From Hyphomonadaceae bacterium (GTDB lineage: Bacteria > Pseudomonadota > Alphaproteobacteria > Caulobacterales > Hyphomonadaceae), in NCBI GenBank assembly GCA_030697555.1, contig JAUYPV010000049.1:1-64000 (forward strand): 64,000 nt of DNA, in the 5' to 3' direction. This document shows, piece after piece, positions 8,522 to 18,231 of this stretch (position 1 is its first letter; each line of letters begins with the position of its first letter). A model generated the notes under the pieces. It had not been told where the DNA came from, did no database searches, and saw only the letters and a list, made by a program, of their open reading frames with translations. The position numbers were made by a program, and so were the translations under genes.

Positions 8522-10168
8522 ATGAAACTGCCGGAGTGGATAACGCCTGCTCCCCGAGTTCTTGTGCTCGGGACCATGGTTTATGCTGGTTTGGTGGCCC
8601 TCTCGGCCATTTACATCCTGGTGTTCAACTGGTGGGGCCTCGACGATATCATTAACTTCAGAATTTTGCGGCTAGTGTTGGCTGCCACGGCGTACGGCGC
8701 AATTTTCTGGGCGCTGATGGGATTCCTCGCCTACTACATCCGATACCGGCTCGACGAGTTTGGCCGTCGTGCTTTCCTTGTCATCGCTGCAATCGCCAGC
8801 GTCTTCTGGATTCTAGTCTGGCCAGGCCTGTTCGACGCCGACTCGTTTATCGTGATGCAGCAGGCCGATCGCGCGTTTTACGGAAGATGGCACGGCCCAT
8901 CGTCAGCGATCGCTGGCGCAGTTTTGCAGCACATTCCGCTACTTGGCGCCGTCGGATGGGTACAGCTCTTATTCTTTTCGGTCGCGGCTGCGTACGCCTT
9001 CCAGACGCTGCGTGCAATGACGGGGTCCATGCTCGGGATTGTCCTGATGGCTGGCCTCATGCTCGTCTCGGCCCCCTTCCTCTACAACCTCATGTTTGTG
9101 GGTCGGGAGAGCTGGCTGGCGGTCCTCTCACTCTTTCTTGTCGTCGATTGCGTGCAGTACTTTCGCGAACCCCACTGGCGCGACGGCCGGACGGCCGGTC
9201 GGATCATCGCGCTAGGAGTCATCGGCTACTATCTGCGCAGTGAGGCGGCCACCTACCTGGCGCTATCATGTCTCGTGATACTCGGCCGCCATCTCGTCGC
9301 AGACGGCCGGTTCTGGAAAGCGATCAATGTGAAGGCGGTAGCTTGGCGCGCCTTTGCGCCGTCGGTTGCGCTGCTCATCGCCATGAAACTGCTTGTGCCG
9401 ATCGGGCTACCCGGCTGGATCGATCAGTCGCGTTACGACATGTCGCTCTGGATCGACCCCATCGGCGACATCCTCAGTGAGGGAGACGCAGGCATCGCCC
9501 AGGAAGATTTGGACACAATCTACGCAGTTGTGCCCAAGGCGCATTTTAAGGATTGGGCGAACAAGAACATCGTTGCCAAGTTTTTCGACGCAATCGAGGA
9601 CGGCACCATCGATCCGCCGGCGACCGACGTCGAGCGCAAAAAGGTCATGCGATCAGTAGTCAATATTATACTGGCTCGCCCGGGGCCCTACCTCAAAGGC
9701 CGGCTCTCGGACTTCGCCGTCGTCGACGCCCCCCACAAGTCACCGTATGAGATCGCTGTCCAACCAACACAGGCCTTCATCGACTCGCCACGCGCTAAGG
9801 CTTGGGCAGCGATGATCGACGGAAGTCCACACTATGGCGGGTGGTTTCCCGATGCGCGCCGAGCAATGGAATCGTTTTTCAAGGACACCCTGCCGACGCC
9901 AATCGGTGCGTTCCAGTGGGCGATCGTTCCGGACTTGGTCATACTGGTGTTCGTGATTGCACTGTTTCCGTGGCAGCCCGGGTTTGCTTTTGGAGCTCTT
10001 CTCGTGGTCTCACGAGTGCCACCGCTATTTTTGCTGATGCCTGAAGGACAGTCGAAATATTTCTCGCCGATCGAATTTGCTCTGCCTTTCTTGATCGCCG
10101 GGGTGCTGGCAGCTGTTTGGCCCGCACTCCGTGCAGTGGCGTCCCGCAACCTGCGAAGTAACGCATAA
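8522..10168 (+). CDS. Polytopic membrane protein, GT-C-like, unknown function
   Basis: The 548-residue protein has about eleven or twelve hydrophobic segments. It has an early periplasmic loop after residue 100 (WPGLFDADSFIVMQQA) and a large soluble loop around residues 310-430. The Asp-containing first loop and overall layout resemble GT-C membrane glycosyltransferases that use polyprenyl-phosphate sugars, but I cannot assign a named family. The ATG at 8522 follows GAAGGGGGCGTCT, a usable ribosome binding site. It is divergent from the GtrA/GT2 operon and would fit as the periplasmic transferase that uses its lipid-linked sugar (inference). Confidence 0.6.
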   Translation: MKLPEWITPAPRVLVLGTMVYAGLVALSAIYILVFNWWGLDDIINFRILRLVLAATAYGAIFWALMGFLAYYIRYRLDEFGRRAFLVIAAIASVFWILVWPGLFDADSFIVMQQADRAFYGRWHGPSSAIAGAVLQHIPLLGAVGWVQLLFFSVAAAYAFQTLRAMTGSMLGIVLMAGLMLVSAPFLYNLMFVGRESWLAVLSLFLVVDCVQYFREPHWRDGRTAGRIIALGVIGYYLRSEAATYLALSCLVILGRHLVADGRFWKAINVKAVAWRAFAPSVALLIAMKLLVPIGLPGWIDQSRYDMSLWIDPIGDILSEGDAGIAQEDLDTIYAVVPKAHFKDWANKNIVAKFFDAIEDGTIDPPATDVERKKVMRSVVNIILARPGPYLKGRLSDFAVVDAPHKSPYEIAVQPTQAFIDSPRAKAWAAMIDGSPHYGGWFPDARRAMESFFKDTLPTPIGAFQWAIVPDLVILVFVIALFPWQPGFAFGALLVVSRVPPLFLLMPEGQSKYFSPIEFALPFLIAGVLAAVWPALRAVASRNLRSNA

Positions 10169-10209
10169 AGATAGCGATGCACGACGCGCATTGGGAATCC
10201 CGTGCGGTC

Positions 10210-10430
10210 GTTGAAGATGAGACCCTCCTGGCGGCAATGCTGGTTCATCCCGTGCTGGTGAACCGGCCGATCGTCGCCAGCCCCAAGGGCGTCCGGCTTT
10301 GCCGACCCAGCGAAATGGTTCTCGATCTGCTCGACCGGCTGCCGCCAGGTCCGCTCGCCAAGGAAGATGGCCAACTGATCATAGATGCCGAAGGCCGCCG
10401 GCTTGTCTGATGCGAAAAGCTGAGTTCGAG
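10210..10430 (+). pseudogene. Truncated arsC copy, right direct repeat
   Basis: This is the second copy of the arsC 3' end. The frame is intact from VVEDETLLAAML to the terminal EGRRLV but lacks the N-terminal half, including the catalytic HNPxCGTSR motif, so it cannot be an active reductase. An ATG at 10177 is in frame but the residues from it are not ArsC-like. It is collinear with 3192-3412 and marks the right edge of the envelope cluster. Confidence 0.88.
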
Positions 10431-10677
10431 GACCCGCCTGGACACCAATAACGCCTGACAGCTTGAATTTATTCAAGCTTTTGGCGCCAGAAGAGGATCT
10501 GAGAATCCCGCTCTGAAAACCGTTGCAAAATAAGCGTTTTCGAGCGCTCCGCTCGTCGTGTTTTGTACTGATGCTCGGTACTAATCGAAGGCCTGCCGCG
10601 CTTCAACTACAGTACAGAGAAGTTCGAGTCCTTTGGATACGAACATGGTACCGGAGGGATGACCCGAAGCGGCCGCG
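10431..10677. other. Intergenic gap with att-like sequence A
   Basis: There is no gene here. The gap holds a perfect hairpin at 10460-10479 followed by TTTT. A stretch at 10481-10501 reads on the other strand like the 3' end of a tRNA gene (ATCCTCTTCTGGCGCCA). After it comes an element around 10560-10592 with TGTACTGA and GTACTA followed by CGAAGGC. The same order of elements, diverged, occurs at 19851-19963. Confidence 0.5.
10460..10483 (+). terminator. Hairpin with T-tract after arsC relic
   Basis: AGCTTGAAT and ATTCAAGCT form a perfect 9-bp stem with a TT loop, followed by TTTT. It looks like a Rho-independent terminator for plus-strand transcription through the arsC relic, although the stem is AT-rich. 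Confidence 0.55.
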
Positions 10678-13050
10678 CTAGCGCAGCGGCACGAATGCTG
10701 AGATCGGCTTGCCGGCCTCGCACGCGTCCACATTGGTGCGAAGTCCGGGCAGAAACGCCGCATGGAAGGCGATCAGCTGTCCCGCCTGCTCGACCGGTGT
10801 GAAATGGTCGTTGGCCGTGGTCCAGCTCTCGCAAGCGAGCGCCCGGTTGCCCGCCTTGCGCGCGATAAGCCCGAGGATCATCTCGCTCCAGGCAAGATCG
10901 GCGTCCGGCGCTGGCTTGGCAGCACGCTTCACCTCGACGATGCGCCGTTGCTCCGCAATCGCTTCGGGATGCCTGCCGGTGTTGGAGAGGTGCTGCGCGT
11001 AGGTCTCGCCCGCCGCGATGTTGAGCCGCTTGGCCGATTCATCGCGATCTTCGATCGCCACCAGCCGCTTCGCCGCCTCGACGCTCGCCGTCAGCAGAGC
11101 CTCAGGATTCTCGCCGATCCGCTGGCCGGCTGCGTAAGCCTCCATGCCTGACCAGCCGATCCAGTAGAGCAGATCCGGGTCGCTGCTGCGCGCCTTCTCC
11201 GCGGCGACGAAGGCGTCGAACGCCTTCACCAGCTCCGGATACGCGCCCGCGTCGTTGTCCGTGTAGGTGAAGCTGAGGCCGCGATACCATTGCGCAAGCG
11301 CACGTTCCTCCGCTGCGGCGCCCTCCGGCATTCCCTGCGGCCATGCATTTACCAGCGCATCGTGCACATCCGCCGCCGTCTTCAGCTCTTTCATCTGCTC
11401 GTTGTCGGAAAGGAACTCCATCTCCGCCCGGCTCACGTCCCGCCGCGCCAAGCGCCAGACATTCGACCGCTCAGCCGATGCAACGGCCTCAAGCGAGGCC
11501 GTCGCGCCATCCAGCAGAGCCCTCGCCTGTTCCTCGCTCTTCTCTTCGTAGAACACGATCAGCGAGTCCGTCGCGTCGACCCGCGCCCGCATCGCGATCA
11601 CGTCGAGCGAGACCGGCTTCGCTTCCACGCCCGCCAGCACATCGCGCGCCCGCTGCAGGTTCCCGCGGGCCTCTTCGGTCAGCCCGAGATTGCGGTTGAC
11701 CGGCGAGTTTTCGATTTCGGCCAGGCGCAGGTATCCCAGCGCCGTTTCCATCCTCACATCCCTTGATGCCCCGTCCGCGCGCGAGAGCGCATCCAGATAG
11801 CCCTGCGCCTTCACCGCCAGGTCCGCCCGCGCCAGCGTGTTGCCGGGCACGCGCCGCAGCTGGTCGTTGAGGTCGAAGAGAAGGTAGTTCGCAAGTTGGC
11901 GCACCTCCTCGAAGCGGCGCGCCTCCTCCTCACGCGCGCGGTCGGCGCGGAACCAGGCAACTCCAGTCCCCACAAACGCCGCCAGCAGCAATGCCGCCGC
12001 CAGGCCAGTCGCCCACGTCGCGCGCTTGTGGCGGCCGATGAACTTGCCGAACCCGTATCCGCCGCCGCCTTTGAAGGCAGACACCGGATAGCCGTCGCGC
12101 CATGCCGTAATGTCGGCCGCGAACAGGTCCACAGAGGCATAACGATCCAGCGGCTCGTGAGCCGTCGCCTTCGCCAGCACCGCCGCCAGCTCCCGATCAG
12201 CACCATGCTCATCCAATAGCTTCTGCGCCAGCTTCCCCAGCGAATAGACGTCAGCTGCCGTAGTTGGCTCGGCGCCAGTCATGCGTTCGGGAGCGGCGTA
12301 GCCGGGCGTGAGGCTGAGGGTGTGAAGCGAGGAGATGCCACCGCCGGACAAAGGTGCGGTTTCGGCGACCGGCCCGGCAGGACGCGCGATCCCGAAGTCG
12401 ATAAGCTTCACGACGCCGCTCGGCGTCACCAGCACGTTGGACGGCGTGATGTCGCGGTGGACGATGAGATTGGCGTGGGCGAACGAGACGGCGGCGCAGG
12501 CCTGAAGCAGCTTGTCGACGCGTTCCTTGAGCGAGGGATGCGTGTTCGTCGCCCACTCCAGCAGCGGCTGGCCATCGACATATTCCATGATGATGTAGGG
12601 CGAGCCGTCTTCGGTCTCTCCTCCATCGAAGAGCTGGGCGATGTTGGGGTGGCGAAGCTGGGCGAGGATCTGCCGCTCGCGCCGGAATCGATCGATCAGC
12701 CGTTGCGAAAGCAGGCCTGGCTTGATGATCTTGATGGCCGCGAGGTGCTCGAAGTCGCCACGGTCGCGCGTCGCGCGGAAGACGGATCCCATGCCGCCGG
12801 CGCCGATCCGATCGCCGATCTTGTAGGCGCCGAGGCGGTCGGGCGCGGCGATTTGATCCAACGATCCAACGGCGCCGCCTGTATGCAACGACGCTTGCCG
12901 GTCGACGGCGACGAGCGTCCGCACCCGCGCGAGAAGGTCGGGCCGGCCGACCGTGCGCTCGGCCAACCAGTTGTCCTGCTCTTCAGGCTCAGCCTCCAGC
13001 AGGGCTTCAAACAGGGCGAGCGCCTCGCGATCGAGGCTGATGTCAGTCAT
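10678..13050 (-). CDS. Transmembrane serine/threonine protein kinase with helical C-terminal sensor region
   Basis: The 790-residue protein has a Hanks-type kinase domain at about residues 75-330. The glycine loop is GAGGMG (82-87), the ATP lysine is in AIKIIK (107), the catalytic loop is HRDITPSN (198) and the metal motif is DFG (218). One membrane helix follows near residue 345 (WATGLAAALLLAAF). The remaining 430 residues are Ala/Glu-rich helices resembling degenerate TPRs. The gene starts eight bases inside the end of the ECF sigma gene, so the two are coupled. Such sigma-kinase pairs are known, the kinase being thought to control the sigma factor by phosphorylation. The pair probably regulates the divergent exported-protein genes (inference). 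Confidence 0.88.
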   Translation of the reverse strand: MTDISLDREALALFEALLEAEPEEQDNWLAERTVGRPDLLARVRTLVAVDRQASLHTGGAVGSLDQIAAPDRLGAYKIGDRIGAGGMGSVFRATRDRGDFEHLAAIKIIKPGLLSQRLIDRFRRERQILAQLRHPNIAQLFDGGETEDGSPYIIMEYVDGQPLLEWATNTHPSLKERVDKLLQACAAVSFAHANLIVHRDITPSNVLVTPSGVVKLIDFGIARPAGPVAETAPLSGGGISSLHTLSLTPGYAAPERMTGAEPTTAADVYSLGKLAQKLLDEHGADRELAAVLAKATAHEPLDRYASVDLFAADITAWRDGYPVSAFKGGGGYGFGKFIGRHKRATWATGLAAALLLAAFVGTGVAWFRADRAREEEARRFEEVRQLANYLLFDLNDQLRRVPGNTLARADLAVKAQGYLDALSRADGASRDVRMETALGYLRLAEIENSPVNRNLGLTEEARGNLQRARDVLAGVEAKPVSLDVIAMRARVDATDSLIVFYEEKSEEQARALLDGATASLEAVASAERSNVWRLARRDVSRAEMEFLSDNEQMKELKTAADVHDALVNAWPQGMPEGAAAEERALAQWYRGLSFTYTDNDAGAYPELVKAFDAFVAAEKARSSDPDLLYWIGWSGMEAYAAGQRIGENPEALLTASVEAAKRLVAIEDRDESAKRLNIAAGETYAQHLSNTGRHPEAIAEQRRIVEVKRAAKPAPDADLAWSEMILGLIARKAGNRALACESWTTANDHFTPVEQAGQLIAFHAAFLPGLRTNVDACEAGKPISAFVPLR

Positions 13051-13603
13051 CGCCGAACGGATTGTTCAGGGCGTCGACCAGCCAGGACCGCGCCACCTGC
13101 CAGCGGCGCTTCACGGTCGCTTCCGACAGCCCGGTAACCGCGGCGACGTCGGACACCGTCATTCCCCCAAAATATCGCATCTCCACCAGCTCCGCGAGTT
13201 GGTCGTCCAGCACCTTCAACCTTATAAGCGCGGAATCGAGGGCAATGAGATCAAAGCGCTGTTCACCATCGATCCGGGTCGTGATTTCCACCTTCTGGTG
13301 ACGCCGCTTGTCGGACAACTTGGCCCGGGCATGGTCGACCAGGATGTTGCGCATGATGCGGGAAGCGAGCGCCAGCATGTGGTTGCGGTCGAGCACCGAG
13401 AGCCCATCCGCGGCGGCAAACTTCACCACCGCCTCATTGATGAGATCTCCGGTCGAGAGCGAGCTGCCCCTTTCGGCGCGCAGGCGTGCGGCGGCGACCA
13501 CGGTCAATTCAGGATGCAGCCGCGCGATGAGCGCGTTGCGGGCGTCCACTGCTCCGCCGCGCCACTCAGCCAGGAGCTGAGCTGTCTTTGGCTCGCTTTC
13601 CAT
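13043..13603 (-). CDS. ECF-family RNA polymerase sigma factor (kinase-linked type)
   Basis: The 186-residue protein has sigma region 2 around residues 25-95 (ASRIMRNILVDHARAKLSDKR) and region 4 at about 130-180 (LVEMRYFGGMTVSDVAAVTGLSE and KRRWQVARSWL). This is the long-linker ECF type usually found beside Hanks kinases and without an anti-sigma factor. Consistently, no anti-sigma gene is visible and the next gene is a membrane Ser/Thr kinase. Divergent transcription from the 13812 gene through a 208-bp gap suggests it drives that operon. Confidence 0.88.
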   Translation of the reverse strand: MESEPKTAQLLAEWRGGAVDARNALIARLHPELTVVAAARLRAERGSSLSTGDLINEAVVKFAAADGLSVLDRNHMLALASRIMRNILVDHARAKLSDKRRHQKVEITTRIDGEQRFDLIALDSALIRLKVLDDQLAELVEMRYFGGMTVSDVAAVTGLSEATVKRRWQVARSWLVDALNNPFGDD

Positions 13604-13811
13604 GTTCCCGCCCCGAAACGCCCGTCAATCGATCTCCCGGCGCACGCCCGAATGGGCGAACCGTCAGGGTCAATGTTCCCCGCAATCGTCCCGCTCTGCA
13701 AGTTTCGTGCGCGCCGGCTTCCCGTGCGCTCGGTTCGGACGAAACTTTTTTGATCCGGAATCGGATGGTTCCCCGCTGAACAGGTTGAAGGGCCAGTCAG
13801 GGAACCGGGAA

Positions 13812-14738
13812 ATGCCATCCAACAACACGAGTTGCCGCTTGAGAATGCGGCGCCGTAACGTGCGGCTTCTGCTTACTGCAGGCGCTGTCCTGCTATCCGT
13901 CGGACTGTCGTCGCCGGTCGTCGCCGACACCGGGATTCTCCTTGCCGACGCGAGGTCAGCGGAGAGCGATGGTCTGGCGACAGGCGAACAGCTGCTGCTG
14001 AGCTCGCGCAACGGAGTGATGCCGTTCGCTAGCCGACAGGTCCAGCTCGAGGGGTTCACGGGCATCGCCGGCTACGCCAACGAACTCGCCTATCTGGCGG
14101 TGATCGAAGGCTCGGCCTCGGCCGGAGACGTGAAAGCCAAGGCGGGGTGGCTGCTGATCTTTCGCCCCTACGGCGCGCCGGTGACGTCAGAACAGTTCGA
14201 CGCGATCCGGCTGTCGAAGCAGTGGTCGGATGCGGCCAAGGCGGCCTCCCCCTCCGCGTTCGCCAGCCTGGAGAAGATAAAAGGCGGACAGGAACTCAGC
14301 GTGTGGTTAGGCCGGCTCGGCCAGACCAGCTACAACGTCGCCGCCTCCGGCTCTGCGAAATACGAGAAAGCCACCCGCACGCTGATGGGGAACGAGGCGG
14401 TGCGAGGCATCCGTTTCTCGGGCGCCAGTGACCCGATGGCGGTCGAGCAGATGGTGGCGACCAGGTTTCTGGACGCGCTGAAGTCAGGTGATGCGAAATC
14501 CGCGGCCGCACTGATGGACCCGACGCCGTTCGGTGGCCGGGCCCTGGCCGGCGGCGCCAACGACGCCCGCCTCATGGCCGCCAGCGCACTGATCGGCAGC
14601 CGCGACTGGACGCAGGTTGCCGGCGGCGGCGCTCCGCAACTCAGCGAAGGTGTCTGGCGCGCGGGCGACGCCGCGCTCCAGCTCCGCACCATCGACGACT
14701 TCGTTTTTGTCAGCCGTATTTCCGGGGGCGCGAAATGA
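13812..14738 (+). CDS. Exported protein of unknown function
   Basis: The 308-residue product has a basic N-terminus and a hydrophobic stretch (LLLTAGAVLLSVGLSSPVVAD) that reads as a Sec signal peptide cleaved after VVA. The mature part has no motif I recognise. It is a mixed alpha/beta sequence ending in FVFVSRISGGAK, and SNTF2-like helical packing is possible near the C-terminus (MVATRFLDALKSGDAKSAAALM). The ATG at 13812 is the first that gives a signal peptide; upstream in-frame sequence lies in the regulatory gap. It overlaps the next gene by four bases, so it heads a coupled operon. Confidence 0.7.
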   Translation: MPSNNTSCRLRMRRRNVRLLLTAGAVLLSVGLSSPVVADTGILLADARSAESDGLATGEQLLLSSRNGVMPFASRQVQLEGFTGIAGYANELAYLAVIEGSASAGDVKAKAGWLLIFRPYGAPVTSEQFDAIRLSKQWSDAAKAASPSAFASLEKIKGGQELSVWLGRLGQTSYNVAASGSAKYEKATRTLMGNEAVRGIRFSGASDPMAVEQMVATRFLDALKSGDAKSAAALMDPTPFGGRALAGGANDARLMAASALIGSRDWTQVAGGGAPQLSEGVWRAGDAALQLRTIDDFVFVSRISGGAK

Positions 14739-17221
14739 TCATGAACCTTTTCTCCAGATCCAGGACGCTCCACATCGCCCTAGCCTGCGGGGTGTCGGCG
14801 GCGGCGCTGGGAATAGCGGCTCCGGCCGTCGCCCAAGATTCTGCGACAAGCTTCCAGGTCCTGCGCCAAGCAACCGAGATTGCAGATGGGACGCAGGTCA
14901 CCAGCATCAGCAGCGACATGCTGGTCGCCCGGCGGCGCGACGGAGATCGCTCCTTCCTTGTCTATGACTCTCAGAATGGCGCCATGACGGTCGAGCGGGG
15001 CGGCAAAGTGATCGTCTCCCCGCTACTCAGCCCGCGTGGCGTCGAGAAGAGCTTCTCCTACGACTATGCCAGCCAGACCCTCTCTGGCGACGCAGAAAGC
15101 GCGCGCGTCTTCAACACCTTCTTCCGGCCTGCCGCGATGGCGGCGCCGGAACAAGGCGCCGACACGACCTGGCAAGTCGCCACCAGCCTCGAAGCCCTTG
15201 GTGTCGCACGAGCCAATGCTGAGTTGCTCCTCAACCTGTCGCGCAGCTATCTCCAGGTCGATGGCAAGCAGGTGGTGCTGCTCGAGTTTGACATCCCCGC
15301 CTTCCAGTACGTCGCCCCCAATGGCGACATCGTGGTCCACTGGGCGCGCGGCTTCGCGCTCGCCGACACATCCTTCAGCGAGATCCATGTCCTTGGAACG
15401 CAGCATCGCGCGAGCGTGATCGAAGAGAATGGCAACCTGCGTCCCGTCAGCGTCCGCACAAGCATGCATGGTATCGATCAGGCTGGCGCCTGGACGCTGC
15501 CGCTCAACGATGCACCGCGCGTTCGTGAAACCGTTGCACGGGTTCGCGAGGTTTCCGGCGATACCGTGCACCTGATCGCGGATCAGAGCGGCGCTGCTCC
15601 AGCGGACAATTTCTCGGTGCGACTGGCGCGGTACTTGGACAGGTTCGCCTTAGCCGCCGTGGAAGGCGGCGCGAATCCCCTACCGATCGGATATGAGGCG
15701 GGCACATCGGACTCCACACTTCAGGAACAGCTGGGTGAGGTCTCGAATGGCGACACCGCCCCCCCGCTCATCGACCCGGAGGGCAGCCTGCCCATGACGA
15801 CGAGGTCGTGGAGCGGCGCGACGTCGGATATGCGAGTGCAGGTGCTGATGGACCCCAATGCGCCAGTCATCCCGTACGTTCCAGAAACCGAGACTGAACG
15901 GACTGCTCGCGAGGCGCGAGAGGCACAATGGCGCGAGAGGAACAGGGCGATGCTGGAGAGTTTCCTCCCTCCTCCAGGCATGGAGGACTGGGTGCTTGAG
16001 CCGCCACCGACGGGTCCAATGGATCCGACGGGAATCCAACTCTCGACACGCAGACCGAGCGCACTGGCGGATGAGGCCCGGGTGCAGCTGCTCCGCGATT
16101 ATCCCATCGTGCCCCATGTTCCGGAAACGGAAGCGGAGCGAGCCGCGCGCGAAGCGAGGAACGCGGAATGGCGCGAGAAGAACAATGCCTGGCTTGAGGA
16201 ATTGCTACCGCCTCCCAGTCTAAGCGACTGGCTTTCGGATCCGGCAAACAACCCTCCGCCGGAAATCGACCCTAACATCATCAAGAACTTAATCGACACG
16301 GGACCAGTCGGCGGCTGGAACGACAATCCATGGGTCCTTCCCCAGCCAACTGTCGACAGCTCTGACCTGCTGCCGGACTGGATCGATAAAGCCTCACTCG
16401 ATGCGGCCACCTACGTCGATCTCATCAACTACCTGCAGTCACAGCTCGAAAAACTCCGCGAGCAACAAGACCTGGATGCGGAGGCCGGCTCTGGCCTCAG
16501 CAGCCTCGACGAGTTCGTGGAAAACAATGCGTTCGAATACCTCTCGATGGTCGGGATAATCCCGACGGATCTATCGCGCTGGGCCGAGTGGCTCGTGACG
16601 CAGAACGTGCGCGAGCTGGAGCGGTTGGCGCTGCTGGCGGGATATCCCAACCTCGCCTCGGCGCTCGCCGATGCACAAAACATCATCAACCAGTCGCAAG
16701 ACCCCGGCTATCGCCAGTGGGCGCAGCAGGCGCCGAGCTGCTCCGGTCCTGCCGGTTGCGGCCCGAGCTATCTCGAACGCTGGTGGATGAAGACATCTCT
16801 CGTGGCGCTCGGCGACATCCTCGCCGACAGCCGCGGCATCTTCTCGAGCGGCGGCTTCAGCGACATCGGCATCGCGGGGCTCAACCTCAGCTATCTGCTG
16901 CGCGACCATGCGCTGGAGGATGGCGACATTGTGCAGATCCGCATCACCCAGTTCGGCAAGTTGATCTACGAAGGCGAGCTCTCCCTCACCAATGCAGGCA
17001 ACCTGTTCAACCTGGCGCTTGGCCGCGGCGTCGCCTCTCTCGAAATCTTCGCCGTCAACGAGGGAAGCGCGCGGCCCAACACCGCTCAGATCCGCGTCGA
17101 CAACGTCGTGCGGGGTGAGGACACGCAGACCTACTCCCTCGCGACCGGCGAAACAGCAACGCTGCGCATCGAAGCCGGCGCCACGGCCGGTGCGGCCGGA
17201 AACTCGGGGGTTGGACAATGA
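14735..17221 (+). CDS. Large exported protein with internal duplication
   Basis: The 828-residue protein has a signal peptide (ALACGVSAAALGIAAPAVAQ, cleavage after AVA). The middle holds two copies of a roughly 52-residue Pro- and charge-rich repeat starting near residues 367 and 449, each reading RVQ.L.D then VP.VPETE.ER.AREAR. Each repeat ends in a PPP segment and W. The C-terminal 100 residues (ITQFGKLIYEGELSLTNAG then FAVNEGSARPNTAQI) resemble a beta-sandwich module seen in secreted bacterial proteins. It lies between an exported protein and an outer-membrane barrel and overlaps both by four bases. The repeats could bridge cell-envelope layers; this is speculation. Confidence 0.7.
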   Translation: MIMNLFSRSRTLHIALACGVSAAALGIAAPAVAQDSATSFQVLRQATEIADGTQVTSISSDMLVARRRDGDRSFLVYDSQNGAMTVERGGKVIVSPLLSPRGVEKSFSYDYASQTLSGDAESARVFNTFFRPAAMAAPEQGADTTWQVATSLEALGVARANAELLLNLSRSYLQVDGKQVVLLEFDIPAFQYVAPNGDIVVHWARGFALADTSFSEIHVLGTQHRASVIEENGNLRPVSVRTSMHGIDQAGAWTLPLNDAPRVRETVARVREVSGDTVHLIADQSGAAPADNFSVRLARYLDRFALAAVEGGANPLPIGYEAGTSDSTLQEQLGEVSNGDTAPPLIDPEGSLPMTTRSWSGATSDMRVQVLMDPNAPVIPYVPETETERTAREAREAQWRERNRAMLESFLPPPGMEDWVLEPPPTGPMDPTGIQLSTRRPSALADEARVQLLRDYPIVPHVPETEAERAAREARNAEWREKNNAWLEELLPPPSLSDWLSDPANNPPPEIDPNIIKNLIDTGPVGGWNDNPWVLPQPTVDSSDLLPDWIDKASLDAATYVDLINYLQSQLEKLREQQDLDAEAGSGLSSLDEFVENNAFEYLSMVGIIPTDLSRWAEWLVTQNVRELERLALLAGYPNLASALADAQNIINQSQDPGYRQWAQQAPSCSGPAGCGPSYLERWWMKTSLVALGDILADSRGIFSSGGFSDIGIAGLNLSYLLRDHALEDGDIVQIRITQFGKLIYEGELSLTNAGNLFNLALGRGVASLEIFAVNEGSARPNTAQIRVDNVVRGEDTQTYSLATGETATLRIEAGATAGAAGNSGVGQ

Positions 17222-18153
17222 ACCGCTATCTGCTCGCCAGCACAGGCGCCGCCCTGCTCACATGGGGGCCGCTCGCCTCAGCCCAGGTCTCGCCGCCCAT
17301 CGAGGACGCCGTGATCCAGGGCGAAATCCTCAACCGCAGTGTCGGCCAGGCGACCGATCCCTTCGCTCCCGGGAGCAGGCCCGAGGACAACGAGATCGAC
17401 GGCGAGGCCGGCATCTACGTCCTCACAGTCAACGAGATCTTCCAGATCTCCGGCGGAGGCGGCATCGGCTACACCGACAACCCGACCCGCACCGCAACCG
17501 ACCCCGGCGGCGCGTGGTATTCCGACCTGGGTGTAGGCATCGGTGTTGCGACCCGACTAGGGGGCACGGTCGATTTCGGTCTCTCCGCCAACATTGGGGC
17601 GCGCGAGTTCCTCGACGATGACGGCCCGTCCAGCCAGAGTGTCTCGACCGCAATGTCGGTTGGCGCGCCGATCGCCGGCCCGGTCTACGCAAACGTCATC
17701 GCCTTCGGCGGATACAGCTTCGAAGACGGCTTCGACGACAGCACCAGCTTCTACGGTCTTTCCGCCAATGTCAGCGCGGCATTCCCGCTGTCGCAGAAGT
17801 TTCTGGTGCGGCCAGGCATTGGCGTAACCCAGCAATGGTCCGAGGTTTCGGAGAACGACAGCTTCACCGCCACCGCCTCGGTGGACGTCGTCTACGTCTT
17901 CTCGCCAGCCTGGTTTCTCTCGGGACGCGTTTCGGTGTCGGAGCGCAGGTATGACGATTTCTACGAGGACGTAACCTTCGTGGAGCGTGAAGACACAGTG
18001 GCCGGCATAAGCGCGTCGCTGGTCTATCGACCGTCGAAGACCTTCACCGTGGCGGTGGGCGCAGCCTATGAGGATCAGGACTCCAGCTTCTTCCTTTCCG
18101 AGTTCGATGCGCTGGACTCGGGGCTGACCGTTTCCGTCAGGCATACGTTCTGA
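17218..18153 (+). CDS. Outer-membrane beta-barrel protein
   Basis: The 311-residue product has a short signal peptide (AALLTWGPLASAQ). From residue 75 it shows strongly alternating beta strands (EIFQISGGGGIGYTDNPTR, YANVIAFGGYSFEDGF) and a terminal Phe in TVSVRHTF, the outer-membrane assembly signal. It is similar in layout to small OMP_b-brl and surface-exposed barrel families. It overlaps the 828-residue gene by four bases and may be its outer-membrane partner. Function is otherwise unknown. Confidence 0.8.
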   Translation: MNRYLLASTGAALLTWGPLASAQVSPPIEDAVIQGEILNRSVGQATDPFAPGSRPEDNEIDGEAGIYVLTVNEIFQISGGGGIGYTDNPTRTATDPGGAWYSDLGVGIGVATRLGGTVDFGLSANIGAREFLDDDGPSSQSVSTAMSVGAPIAGPVYANVIAFGGYSFEDGFDDSTSFYGLSANVSAAFPLSQKFLVRPGIGVTQQWSEVSENDSFTATASVDVVYVFSPAWFLSGRVSVSERRYDDFYEDVTFVEREDTVAGISASLVYRPSKTFTVAVGAAYEDQDSSFFLSEFDALDSGLTVSVRHTF

Positions 18154-18231
18154 TCGGCTGATCCGATCCGCGGGAATTTTTCGCATGTCACTATGAAGGC
18201 GGAAACGCCAGAACAGGTCGAGGAGCGGACA

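Noticed and set aside
10177-10410. Functional small arsC
   Set aside because: The N-terminal half with the catalytic Cys motif is absent.
12322-13137. 271-codon plus-strand frame opposite the kinase gene
   Set aside because: Arg/Asp-rich shadow of the kinase domain; no domain pattern.
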